Shown here: one piece after another, positions 16,698-25,011 of the stretch | How the letters are laid out: every line of letters starts with the position of its first letter | Position numbering within the stretch: the first letter of the stretch is position 1 | Assembly (NCBI GenBank): GCA_005788145.1 | Contig: SXYY01000101.1 | Location: 1 to 35,007, forward strand | DNA: 35,007 nt | Reading direction: 5' to 3' | From: Bacteroidota bacterium | GTDB lineage: Bacteria; Bacteroidota; Bacteroidia; NS11-12g; UBA955 | Program-made: the position numbers and the translations under genes | The notes under the pieces: model-generated | What the model saw: only the letters and a program-made list of their open reading frames with translations | What the model was told of the DNA's origin: nothing | Database searches by the model: none

Positions 16698-18047
16698 ATG
16701 ATACACGATTCAATCATTAGAGACAGGCTTGTAACTGGCGATAAGACGGCTTCTGACGTTACGCGAGACATTGCAAGACCTATTTTGAACAATCCCTCGA
16801 CCGCGTGGAAAGTGGGTTTCACTTTGTCCTTGATTTTCTTGGGAATTTTTGGGGTGAGTTTGTTGTACACTTTGTTCACCGGTATTGGTGTGTGGAATAT
16901 CAACAAATCAGTAATGTGGGGTTGGGATATCACCAATTTCGTATTCTGGGTTGGTATTGGTCACGCGGGTACGTTGATTTCAGCCGTATTGTTGCTGTTC
17001 CGTCAAAAATGGCGGATGAGTATCAATCGTTCAGCAGAAGCGATGACCATCTTCGCGGTTATTTGTGCGGCGATGTTCCCTGTATTCCACATGGGTCGAG
17101 TTTGGGTTGGTTACTGGGCATTGCCTTTGCCAAACGGATTTGGTTCATTGTGGGTTAACTTTAACTCTCCTTTGTTGTGGGACGTATTTGCGATTTCCAC
17201 ATACTTCAGCGTATCGTTGTTGTTTTGGTATATTGGTTTGATTCCTGATATCGCAACCATCCGCGATAAAGTAAAATCCAAATTGGGTAAGACCATGTAC
17301 GGTTTCTTATCAATGGGTTGGACAGGATCTACCCGAACTTGGGCGCGTTACGAATTGATTTCATTGATTTTGGCCGGTTTGAGTACGCCTTTGGTATTGT
17401 CAGTACACACCATTGTATCAACTGACTTTGCAACATCTGTGGTCCCTGGTTGGCACACCACAATCTTCCCTCCATATTTCGTTGCCGGTGCGATTTTTTC
17501 GGGTTTTGGTATGGTGGCTACATTGTTGGTGGTAGCGCGCAAGGTGATGAACTACGAAAACTATATCACAATCGGACACTTGGATGCTATGACCAAAATC
17601 ATCATGGTGACAGGTACCATTGTAGGTATTGCTTACTTGACAGAATTTTTCATCGCTTGGTACTCGGGAAACATCTATGAGCAATATGCATTCACCAACC
17701 GTATGTTCGGTCCTTACTGGTGGGCATATTGGAGTATGATGACGTGTAACTTGATTGCCCCACAGGTTTTCTGGTTCCGTTGGGCTCGTACTACACCTTG
17801 GTTCATATTCATCATGAGTATTGTCGTAAACGTGGGTATGTGGTTTGAGCGTTTTGTAATCATCGTGACGTCATTGCACAGGGATTACTTGCCATCAAGC
17901 TGGGTTATGTACTCAGGATCATTGACGGAAATAGGCTTGTTCCTTGGAACCTTTGGTATCTTCTTTACTTGCTTCTTCTTGTTTGCCAAATTCTTGCCTG
18001 TAATCAACATGGCAGAAGTTAAATCAATCCTTCGCAACCGCGAATAA
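16698..18047 (+). CDS. actC: alternative complex III quinol-oxidising membrane subunit ActC (NrfD-like)
   Basis: This 449-residue NrfD/PsrC-type membrane protein forms the quinol-binding site below ActB. Around ten hydrophobic helices run from about residue 37 to 435. Typical sequence landmarks are WGWDITNFVFWVGIGHAG in the second helix region, FPVFHMGR near 137-144 and LSVHTIVSTDFA near 235. The conserved Asp, His and Arg residues there are candidates for quinol proton handling. The soluble N-terminus (1-36) precedes the first helix. It lies 20 bases after actB and 24 bases before actD in one transcription unit. Length and content are normal for the family. Confidence 0.93.
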   Translation: MIHDSIIRDRLVTGDKTASDVTRDIARPILNNPSTAWKVGFTLSLIFLGIFGVSLLYTLFTGIGVWNINKSVMWGWDITNFVFWVGIGHAGTLISAVLLLFRQKWRMSINRSAEAMTIFAVICAAMFPVFHMGRVWVGYWALPLPNGFGSLWVNFNSPLLWDVFAISTYFSVSLLFWYIGLIPDIATIRDKVKSKLGKTMYGFLSMGWTGSTRTWARYELISLILAGLSTPLVLSVHTIVSTDFATSVVPGWHTTIFPPYFVAGAIFSGFGMVATLLVVARKVMNYENYITIGHLDAMTKIIMVTGTIVGIAYLTEFFIAWYSGNIYEQYAFTNRMFGPYWWAYWSMMTCNLIAPQVFWFRWARTTPWFIFIMSIVVNVGMWFERFVIIVTSLHRDYLPSSWVMYSGSLTEIGLFLGTFGIFFTCFFLFAKFLPVINMAEVKSILRNRE

Positions 18048-18071
18048 TAACAACCTTTAAAGATTACCATA

Positions 18072-18638
18072 ATGGGAATTTTAGATAAAAAACTTAGCCT
18101 ACGCGACCGCAACAAGATGTTGATCGGTGTATGGGAGGACGAAGATCAGTTGATGGCCGGTGCATCAGAGATTGCGCACGCTGGCGTTCACATTCATGAT
18201 ATTTACACTCCTTATCCAGTTCACGGATTGGATCGTATCATCGGAGCACGTCGAAGCAAATTGGCCCGTATCGCATTTTTCTGTGCAGTTACTGGTTTAA
18301 CCTTGATGACTACCATGATTTGGTACATGTATGTACACGATTGGCCAATGAACATTGGTAATAAACCTGTGCGTTTCACACCCAGCTGGGCTCCAGTAAT
18401 GTTTGAAGGTACTGTGTTGTGTACAGCATTTGGTATGTCGTTCTTCTTCTTCTGGAGAAACCGTTTGGTTCACGGCATCAAAAATGAATTGTTGGATATC
18501 CGTCAAACCGATGACCGCATGGTTATGGCCATCGAAACAAAAGACGGAATGGATGAAAAAGCAGTCCTCAACATGATGAAAAATCATGGTGCAGTTGAAT
18601 TGCGTGAGTTTCACAACGGTGTTCAAATCGTTCTCTAA
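18072..18638 (+). CDS. actD: alternative complex III subunit ActD (DUF3341)
   Basis: This 188-residue protein has the DUF3341 pattern: a soluble N-terminal domain with WEDEDQLMAGASEI and the YTPYPVHGLD motif (about 47-56). Two hydrophobic helices follow at about 68-88 and 104-123, then a soluble C-terminal ferredoxin-fold-like tail. In known ACIII the subunit has no cofactor and packs against the ActC membrane part. It sits between actC and actE with gaps of 24 and 13 bases. Confidence 0.92.
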   Translation: MGILDKKLSLRDRNKMLIGVWEDEDQLMAGASEIAHAGVHIHDIYTPYPVHGLDRIIGARRSKLARIAFFCAVTGLTLMTTMIWYMYVHDWPMNIGNKPVRFTPSWAPVMFEGTVLCTAFGMSFFFFWRNRLVHGIKNELLDIRQTDDRMVMAIETKDGMDEKAVLNMMKNHGAVELREFHNGVQIVL

Positions 18639-18651
18639 TAGCTGAATTACA

Positions 18652-19275
18652 ATGAACAACAAACTTTATATCTTGTTCGGTTCGATTGCTGCTACTGCTT
18701 TGATGAGCGGTTGTGTGAGTCGTGGAAATAACCCAGGTTGGGAATATGCACCAGACATGTATTACTCAAAAGGGTATGAGGCCTACAACCAGGGCGACAG
18801 CAATAAGGTGAATCCTTATGGCATGAACATGCGCGAACCTGTTGCTGGAACGGTTGCCTATGGCAAATTGGATTACAAATACAACCTAGAAAATTCTGGT
18901 GAAGGTTACGAAGCCTCTGCAGCTTTGTTGTCACCCGCCGATGCTACTTTGGAAGATGGCCGTGGAAAATATCTTTACGATATTTACTGCACACCTTGTC
19001 ATGGTGCGAATGGTGGAAACGATGGTGAGGTATTCAAAAAAGTTTCTACCCTGAAACCTGCTTGGAAAGCGTACACCGACGACTACATCAAAACTTTGCC
19101 AGAAGGTAAAATCTATCACACATTGACCTACGGAAAAAACAACATGGGTAGTCATGCCTCTGTATTGAGTCCCAAGGATCGTTGGAAAGTGATTAAATAT
19201 GTTAAATTATTGAGCAATCAGTCTGTAGCTGCCGCTGAGCCTACAACCACTGATTCTACAGCCACCACTAAATAA
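18652..19275 (+). CDS. actE: alternative complex III monoheme cytochrome c lipoprotein ActE
   Basis: This 207-residue lipoprotein carries one class I cytochrome c domain. The signal peptide ends with MSGC (Cys21), so it is lipid-anchored on the periplasmic face. The haem site CTPCH is at 113-117, and M165 in the NNMGSH segment is the probable sixth ligand. Residues 22-95 form an extended region that packs on the complex in known structures. ActE is the likely electron exit towards an oxidase or soluble cytochrome. A short Thr/Ser/Ala-rich tail (about 193-207) follows. It lies ten bases before actF. Confidence 0.92.
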   Translation: MNNKLYILFGSIAATALMSGCVSRGNNPGWEYAPDMYYSKGYEAYNQGDSNKVNPYGMNMREPVAGTVAYGKLDYKYNLENSGEGYEASAALLSPADATLEDGRGKYLYDIYCTPCHGANGGNDGEVFKKVSTLKPAWKAYTDDYIKTLPEGKIYHTLTYGKNNMGSHASVLSPKDRWKVIKYVKLLSNQSVAAAEPTTTDSTATTK

Positions 19276-19285
19276 GTAAATTACA

Positions 19286-20671
19286 ATGGGACACGGACAT
19301 CATATTGAAGTTAAACAGGAGCAGTTTGTATTCTCTCCGAAGGCAAAGCGTTTCTCCATGATCTTGATGGTCTTGGGGTTGATTTTTGCAGGTCTTGGAA
19401 TTGCGAATTTGGGTGGTCACGAAGAATCACATATAGCAAAAACAGAAGTGACTGCACACGAAGGTACTAACCATGGTGAAGACCACGCTGCTGTTGCTCA
19501 TGAGGAGCATGCCAACGTTGACACTGAGGCCTTCGGTCCTCGTATGGAATTTCATCCATTGGATAAGCCTGCCAATACCCGAATTTGGGCTAACTTGATG
19601 ATTGCAGGATACTTCTTCCTGATGATATCATTGGTTGCTTTGATGTGGTACGCCATTCAATACATTGCCAATGCAGGTTGGTCTGTGGGTATCAAGCGTA
19701 TACCAGAGGCCATCATGACATTCATCCCTGTACCTTTTGTGGTATTATTGATTGCTTTGTTCATGGGTAAGAACGACATCTATCACTGGGCACACTACGA
19801 ACATTTGGGTTTGAAACCCAGCGATGCCGGCTACGATCCTATTTTGGTAGGTAAGTCAGGTTTCTTGAATTCAACCATGTTGTTTGTTTTCCCAAGTGTA
19901 TTGGTTGTGATTTGGTACGTATTGATGCGCAAATTGCGTTCATTGTCGGCTGCTGAAGACAACGCCACCAAAGGAGATGTATCATTCTTTAGAAAATCTG
20001 TTCAATTCAGCGCAGCTTTCGCCGTTATCTTTGGTTTCACCATTTCGGTTATTGCTTGGTTGTTGATTATGTCTGTGGATGCACACTGGTATTCAACCAT
20101 CTTTGGTTTCTATAACTTTGTTACACACTGGGTTACCATGATCACCATTATGGCTTTCTTCGTGGCATACATTAAGAAAGAAGGATACTTGGGATTTGTC
20201 ACCAATGAGCATATGCACGATTTGGGTAAATTCATGTTTGCCTTCACTGTATTTTGGGCTTATTTGTGGTTGTCTCAGTATTTATTGATTTGGTATGCGC
20301 AAATCCCCGAAGAAATGTCTTACTACCAAATTCGTTTCGAAAACTACAAATTCAACTTCTTGTTGAACTTCGCGATGTGTTTCTGCATTCCGTTCCTGGG
20401 TTTGTTGATGCGTTCAGCCAAGAGAAACCGCTATGTATTGGCAATCATTGGATCAATCATGATTTTGGGTCACTACCATGATGTATGGTTGATGGTGTTC
20501 CCTGGTGTATTCGGTTCAGGTATGCAGTTTGGCTTCTTGGAATTGGGAACCTTCTTGTTGTTTGCCGGTGTATTTACTTTTTGGGTATTCACCGCTTTGA
20601 CGAAGAGAGGTCTGGTCGCTGTCAATCATCCTTACTTGGATGAGTCGGCCCACCACGATGTTGGCGTTTAA
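19286..20671 (+). CDS. actF: alternative complex III membrane subunit ActF (NrfD-like)
   Basis: This 461-residue second NrfD-like membrane subunit is paired with ActC in the membrane domain. Helix 1 is at about 23-42. It is followed by a long loop with seven histidines between residues 45 and 75 plus many Glu/Asp. About nine further helices run from about 104 to 445. Motifs typical of the family include WYAIQYIANAGWSV and FWAYLWLSQYLLIWYAQIPEE near 320-345. In published ACIII work ActF contributes to the membrane part and a possible proton path. It is the last gene of the operon, with a strong terminator 21 bases after the stop and no oxidase gene behind it. Confidence 0.93.
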   Translation: MGHGHHIEVKQEQFVFSPKAKRFSMILMVLGLIFAGLGIANLGGHEESHIAKTEVTAHEGTNHGEDHAAVAHEEHANVDTEAFGPRMEFHPLDKPANTRIWANLMIAGYFFLMISLVALMWYAIQYIANAGWSVGIKRIPEAIMTFIPVPFVVLLIALFMGKNDIYHWAHYEHLGLKPSDAGYDPILVGKSGFLNSTMLFVFPSVLVVIWYVLMRKLRSLSAAEDNATKGDVSFFRKSVQFSAAFAVIFGFTISVIAWLLIMSVDAHWYSTIFGFYNFVTHWVTMITIMAFFVAYIKKEGYLGFVTNEHMHDLGKFMFAFTVFWAYLWLSQYLLIWYAQIPEEMSYYQIRFENYKFNFLLNFAMCFCIPFLGLLMRSAKRNRYVLAIIGSIMILGHYHDVWLMVFPGVFGSGMQFGFLELGTFLLFAGVFTFWVFTALTKRGLVAVNHPYLDESAHHDVGV

Positions 20672-20692
20672 TAATAAACAAATTCATACGAC

Positions 20693-20724
20693 AAGGCCGC
20701 TCTAAAGAGTGGCCTTTTTCTTTT
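20693..20724 (+). terminator. intrinsic terminator of the act operon
   Basis: Arms AAGGCCGCTCT and AGAGTGGCCTT pair over up to eleven base pairs with one G-T, followed by a T-rich run. It closes the act transcription unit before the valS promoter. Confidence 0.9.
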
Positions 20725-20754
20725 TATACAACCCCAAACACAAAACGAAAATCG

Positions 20755-20762
20755 TAATTTTG
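20755..20762 (+). promoter_or_regulatory. -7 box of valS
   Basis: TAATTTTG matches TAnnTTTG exactly and lies only five bases before the ATG at 20768, so the mRNA may be nearly leaderless. No T-box or other leader structure fits in the space between the act terminator and the start. Confidence 0.68.
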
Positions 20763-20767
20763 TATCA

Positions 20768-23386
20768 ATGGAAATTTCCGCCAAATACAATCCGTCCGAC
20801 ATTGAAAATAAATGGTATCAACATTGGTTGAACCAAAAGTACTTCCGCTCAGTCCCAGACGAACGTCCGGCTTATACCATTGTTATCCCACCACCCAATG
20901 TAACTGGGGTGCTTCACATGGGTCACATGCTAAACAACACCATTCAAGATGTCCTTATTCGCAGAGCACGGAAACAAGGATTCAATGCATGTTGGGTGCC
21001 TGGTACAGATCATGCGAGCATTGCTACTGAAGCCAAAGTGGTAAAATTATTGGCAGAGCAGGGGATTCCCAAGTCTAGTTTGACACGTGAGGAGTTTTTG
21101 AAACACGCGTTCGAATGGAAAGAAAAGTATGGTGGCATCATTCTGCAGCAGCTCCAAAAATTGGGCGCAAGTTGCGATTGGGATCGTACACGCTTTACCA
21201 TGGAGCCAAGTTTGTACGAAGCGGTGGTGGATGTCTTTGTTGATCTATACAAGAAAGGACTCATCTATCGCGGTACAAAGATGGTGAATTGGGATCCGGC
21301 AGGACAAACTACGTTGAGCGATGAAGAAGTGATTTTCAAAGAAACCCCAGATCAATTGTACTATGTGATATACAAAGGGGTAGACTTCGATGGCGAATTG
21401 ATGGTGGCCACAGCGCGACCTGAAACCATTGCAGGAGATGTGGCTGTTTGTGTGAATCCCAACGATGAACGATACCAAGGATTGATTGGCAAGAAAGTCA
21501 TGGTACCACTGATCAATCGAGAGGTGGCCATCATTGCGGATGAGTATATCGACATTGAATTCGGTACAGGTGTGTTGAAAGTTACACCAGCTCATGATAT
21601 CAATGATTACAACATCGGATTAAAGTACAATTTGCCGGTGATTGATACATTGAACGCCGATGGTAGTATTTCAGAGGCTGGACAACTGTTCGTCGGTCAA
21701 GATCGTTTCATTGCCCGTAAACAGTGGGTGAAAGCGTTAAAAGAGGCAGAATTGTTATCCAAACAGGAGAACTATGTTCACAATGTCGGCTACAGCGAGA
21801 GAACCGATGCTGTGGTTGAGCCCAGAATCAGTACCCAATGGTTCATGAACATGCAAGATTTCATGAAGAAGAACCCCGAGGTGTTGTCATCTGTAATGAA
21901 CGATGAAATCAATTTCTATCCGAGTAAATTGAAGAACACCTATCGCCATTGGATGGAGAATGTCAAGGATTGGAATATTTCTCGTCAGCTATGGTGGGGA
22001 CATCGTATTCCTGCATGGTATTCAACCACAGGAGAATGGGTAGTCGCGAAAACCGCCGATGAAGCGGTAATTGAATTTGCCAAACAGGGAATCGTAGTTG
22101 CTGCCACAGACCTAACCCAAGACCCCGATGTATTGGATACTTGGTTTAGTTCTTGGCTTTGGCCGATTTCCGTATTTGATGGAATCGGTGAGCACGCAGA
22201 TAAAACCGAATTGAATTATTATTACCCCACAAATGATTTGGTGACGGGTCCAGATATTTTGTTTTTCTGGGTAGCGCGAATGATCATGGCGGGCTATGAG
22301 TTTGAAGGCAAAATGCCTTTCAAGAATGTGTATTTTACCGGGTTGATTCGCGATAAACAGCGGAGAAAAATGAGCAAAAGTCTTGGAAATAGCCCAGATG
22401 CATTGGAACTCATTGAAAAATTTGGTGCGGATTCAGTGCGTATGGGATTGTTGTTGTGTTCTCCAGCGGGCAATGACATTTTGTTCGATGAAACTCAGAT
22501 TGAACAAGGCCGAAACTTCTGTAATAAAATATGGAATGCATTCCGTTTGATTCAAGGGTGGGAGACAAAAGAGGGCAATCCAACCAAAGCTGCAGACCAA
22601 GCCAAAACTGTCATGGTTTCTCGCTTGAATAATACCTTGAAGGAAATAGAACAGTTGTTTAAAGAGTTCCGGTTGTCGGATGCCTTAATGGCGATTTACA
22701 AGCTTATTTGGGACGATTTCTGTGCGGTTTACTTGGAAGTCATTAAACCGCCTTACGGTGAAGCAATTTCGAGCATTACACGAAAAGAAGCACAAGATAT
22801 TCTCCAAGAGTTGATGTCCCTTCTCCATCCATATATGCCATTTATCTCAGAGGAGATAGTGCACTTATTAACCGATGGAAAATCGGAAACGTTGGTTTTA
22901 TCGGCGTATCCCGTTAAAAAAACTGATTCGGCAGAACAGTCATCGACAGAGGCTTTGCAACTGGTAACCGAAATCAGAAACACACGCAATACCCGCGGAC
23001 TATCACCCAAAGAAGTACTCAATATTTGGGTGCCCAACGCCGCTAAATCCATCTTAGGGCTTTTGGATTTTGTAGAAAAATTGGCCAATGTGCGCATCCA
23101 TCCCGATACGGATACAAAACCGCTCAATGGCATGCCTGTCATTGTGGGGACACACGAAATTTGGGTTGAACTTCATGTTGAAATTGATGTAGCCAAAGAA
23201 CGGGAGGAATTGGAAAAGGAAAAAGTCTATTACGACGGCTTTATTGCTTCCGTTCGCAAGAAGCTTGAAAACGAGCGATTTGTGCAAAATGCCAAACCAG
23301 AAGTTGTGGATGTAGAACGCAAGAAATTGTCAGACGCCACCGATAAACTGTTGATTATCGGGAAGCGCCTATCACAGCTTCAATAA
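20768..23386 (+). CDS. valS: valyl-tRNA synthetase
   Basis: This 872-residue class I aminoacyl-tRNA synthetase charges tRNA-Val. The HIGH-type signature is HMGH at 50-53 within PPPNVTGVLHMGH. The KMSKS loop is at 534-538. The CP1 editing domain lies roughly between 190 and 340 (ATARPETIAGDVAV and the GTGVLKVTPAHD motif). The anticodon-binding helical domain follows at about 600-760, and a C-terminal coiled coil rich in Lys/Glu lies at about 808-872. Length and start context are normal for Bacteroidota ValRS. It is flanked by the act terminator upstream and ends four bases from the convergent haloperoxidase-like gene. Confidence 0.97.
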   Translation: MEISAKYNPSDIENKWYQHWLNQKYFRSVPDERPAYTIVIPPPNVTGVLHMGHMLNNTIQDVLIRRARKQGFNACWVPGTDHASIATEAKVVKLLAEQGIPKSSLTREEFLKHAFEWKEKYGGIILQQLQKLGASCDWDRTRFTMEPSLYEAVVDVFVDLYKKGLIYRGTKMVNWDPAGQTTLSDEEVIFKETPDQLYYVIYKGVDFDGELMVATARPETIAGDVAVCVNPNDERYQGLIGKKVMVPLINREVAIIADEYIDIEFGTGVLKVTPAHDINDYNIGLKYNLPVIDTLNADGSISEAGQLFVGQDRFIARKQWVKALKEAELLSKQENYVHNVGYSERTDAVVEPRISTQWFMNMQDFMKKNPEVLSSVMNDEINFYPSKLKNTYRHWMENVKDWNISRQLWWGHRIPAWYSTTGEWVVAKTADEAVIEFAKQGIVVAATDLTQDPDVLDTWFSSWLWPISVFDGIGEHADKTELNYYYPTNDLVTGPDILFFWVARMIMAGYEFEGKMPFKNVYFTGLIRDKQRRKMSKSLGNSPDALELIEKFGADSVRMGLLLCSPAGNDILFDETQIEQGRNFCNKIWNAFRLIQGWETKEGNPTKAADQAKTVMVSRLNNTLKEIEQLFKEFRLSDALMAIYKLIWDDFCAVYLEVIKPPYGEAISSITRKEAQDILQELMSLLHPYMPFISEEIVHLLTDGKSETLVLSAYPVKKTDSAEQSSTEALQLVTEIRNTRNTRGLSPKEVLNIWVPNAAKSILGLLDFVEKLANVRIHPDTDTKPLNGMPVIVGTHEIWVELHVEIDVAKEREELEKEKVYYDGFIASVRKKLENERFVQNAKPEVVDVERKKLSDATDKLLIIGKRLSQLQ

Positions 23387-23390
23387 GTAA

Positions 23391-24707
23391 TTACTTTTTG
23401 GTCTTCAAGTGGGCAACGTGATAATTTCCAACCTCATTGCCCAAATTCTTACCTTTTTGTATCGCATCGATAAAATGTATGCCACCATACAAGCGTGAAA
23501 TACATGCCTGGTTACTAGCTTCACGGAAATTTTTAAACTTCCGCACACCCAATCCGAATTGGTGTTCTGCACTGTCGGTGAATTCATATTCGCCAAACGT
23601 AGCAGTCAAAACAGTGGCAGCAGCACTGGAAACAACACTATGTCCCGATGGATACTCGGGAAATGAAGGCGTTTGAATGGGAGAGGTCCAACTGGAATCC
23701 ATGAGGTCGTGAATCGCAGTAATAGGGCGCAAATAATCGGTTTTGTATTTTACATACCAGCAACTGATGAAAGCATCGAAGATTGCAGAAGACAATCGCA
23801 TCATGCCGTCGGCGGTTTCGATTAATGAGTATTTTTTTGATCTCGCCACCGTAGAGAACATCGAAAGCCAATGTCCAGCAGGTGATACTTTTAATACATT
23901 GATGGTTGCATGTCCGTAATGGACTGAAGCATTTGGATTGTCATCCCAATACCAAGCCGTCTTCCGCTGGTTACTGTCTTTTGCATTCACAGTATCATAC
24001 ACTTGCTTGGTGATGGCGTAAAAGCGGGATTTTTTGTCGGTGCTGTAGGTTTCTGGCGCATCGTACTTAAACTCCCTAACCGATTTTACCAAAACCGGAC
24101 GGATTCTGCCCCAATTGGGTTCGATGGCTTCCATGAAATCTGGGGGTGTTTGCTCCCAAGATCCCGGATTATTCTTTGTTAGGAAAAATTCACGTCCTCG
24201 GAAATATGAGAATGAATCTGACTTCGACCATCGCACAATGTGTGCACCTACACTGTCGCCATAGTTGATTGAGGCCTCATACATGCGATCCGATACTTTC
24301 TCCTTGTAGAAATTCAACTGTCGGCTCCGGAAATTGGCAATACTGTCTTCTTTGTAAACCAATTTTTGGCTCACATAGGTATGGGCCGCCATGGCAACCA
24401 AGTCCAAACAATATTTTTTCGCGGTATCCGGAGATGGCGTGGTCTTCAAACCATTCATTACCGGCGCCACACTCTTGTATTCAGGGTAGAAAGGAACCAA
24501 AGACTCATATGCTGCAATGGAAGCATAAACATACCGACGCGATCCAACTGGCGCTGCTACGTGATCAACGACAATGGCATTTTGAATCGCTACATTACAA
24601 ATCGAAAGGATATCATTTTGAATGACTTTGTTCTCGGTATCTTGTACTTTTTGACAAGCACTCTGCATTAATCCGATACATACGATAGCAAACAGTAGGG
24701 GTCTCAT
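23391..24707 (-). CDS. vanadium-dependent haloperoxidase-like PAP2 lipoprotein
   Basis: This 438-residue, probably lipid-anchored protein (Cys18 in MQSAC) belongs to the PAP2/vanadium haloperoxidase superfamily. The vanadate/phosphate-binding residues line up: K320-X6-R327-P328, the PSGH motif at 353-356 (S354, G355, H356) and S404-R405-X5-H411. The enzyme is mostly helical and ends with GNEVGNYHVAH. Members either oxidise halides with hydrogen peroxide or are phosphatases; the KX6RP spacing and length favour the haloperoxidase side, but activity and metal cannot be told from sequence. The lipobox is not ideal (Gln at -3). The ATG at 24707 is chosen because it gives a clean signal sequence; the frame is open to 24752 across a terminator. 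No clear -7 box was found. Confidence 0.8.
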   Translation of the reverse strand: MRPLLFAIVCIGLMQSACQKVQDTENKVIQNDILSICNVAIQNAIVVDHVAAPVGSRRYVYASIAAYESLVPFYPEYKSVAPVMNGLKTTPSPDTAKKYCLDLVAMAAHTYVSQKLVYKEDSIANFRSRQLNFYKEKVSDRMYEASINYGDSVGAHIVRWSKSDSFSYFRGREFFLTKNNPGSWEQTPPDFMEAIEPNWGRIRPVLVKSVREFKYDAPETYSTDKKSRFYAITKQVYDTVNAKDSNQRKTAWYWDDNPNASVHYGHATINVLKVSPAGHWLSMFSTVARSKKYSLIETADGMMRLSSAIFDAFISCWYVKYKTDYLRPITAIHDLMDSSWTSPIQTPSFPEYPSGHSVVSSAAATVLTATFGEYEFTDSAEHQFGLGVRKFKNFREASNQACISRLYGGIHFIDAIQKGKNLGNEVGNYHVAHLKTKK

Positions 24708-24740
24708 ATATTTGTGGGCGTTCAGTGGCGTGAATTTAAT

Positions 24741-24769
24741 AAAAAAAGGCACGCAAAAATGCGTGCCTT
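24741..24769 (-). terminator. intrinsic terminator of the 51-residue protein gene
   Basis: On the minus strand the arms AAGGCACGC and GCGTGCCTT surround a 6-base loop and are followed by seven T. It lies 21 bases after the stop of the small basic protein gene and before the haloperoxidase-like start. Confidence 0.9.
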
Positions 24770-24790
24770 CAATATCTAAAACAATGACAT

Positions 24791-24946
24791 TTATTGGTTT
24801 TCTTGGTCTTCCAAGACAATTCCGGAAATGCCTTTGTATGGAGAAGCGATTGTTGTAACCAATTTCAAACGTTTGATGTTGTCAACGCGCTTGGTCATTC
24901 TGCTTCTGTTTTTTGCTTCTTTTCTTTTGAGTTTAGTAACAGCCAT
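24791..24946 (-). CDS. 51-residue very basic small protein, function unknown
   Basis: The protein has 51 residues. The first 28 contain about 12 Lys/Arg and start with MAVTKLKRKEAKNRSR; the C-terminal half is neutral to acidic (SGIVLEDQENQ). It resembles small proteins starting MAVTKLKRK that are common and usually annotated hypothetical in Bacteroidota. The basic, extended N-terminus is like that of ribosomal or nucleic-acid-binding proteins, which is an inference only. The ATG at 24946 follows a perfect TATTTTTG box at 24965-24972, and a strong terminator lies 21 bases past the stop. This makes it a complete single-gene unit, between the UnbV lipoprotein and the haloperoxidase gene. An upstream in-frame start at 24994 is less likely because it lies before the promoter box. 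Confidence 0.75.
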   Translation of the reverse strand: MAVTKLKRKEAKNRSRMTKRVDNIKRLKLVTTIASPYKGISGIVLEDQENQ

Positions 24947-24964
24947 GTTCTTACAATTAGGTTG

Positions 24965-24972
24965 CAAAAATA
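24965..24972 (-). promoter_or_regulatory. -7 box of the 51-residue protein gene
   Basis: The minus strand reads TATTTTTG, a perfect TAnnTTTG match, 18 bases before the ATG at 24946. It follows the stop of the UnbV gene directly. Confidence 0.72.
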
Positions 24973-25011
24973 GTGCTTTTTTAAGACAATACAACTGAAA
25001 TCGGAAAGTAA

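Noticed and set aside
23385..23396. AAGTAATTACTT palindrome between valS and the haloperoxidase gene
   Set aside because: It is AT-only apart from two G/C pairs, covers both stop codons and is too weak to be a terminator; chance is likely.
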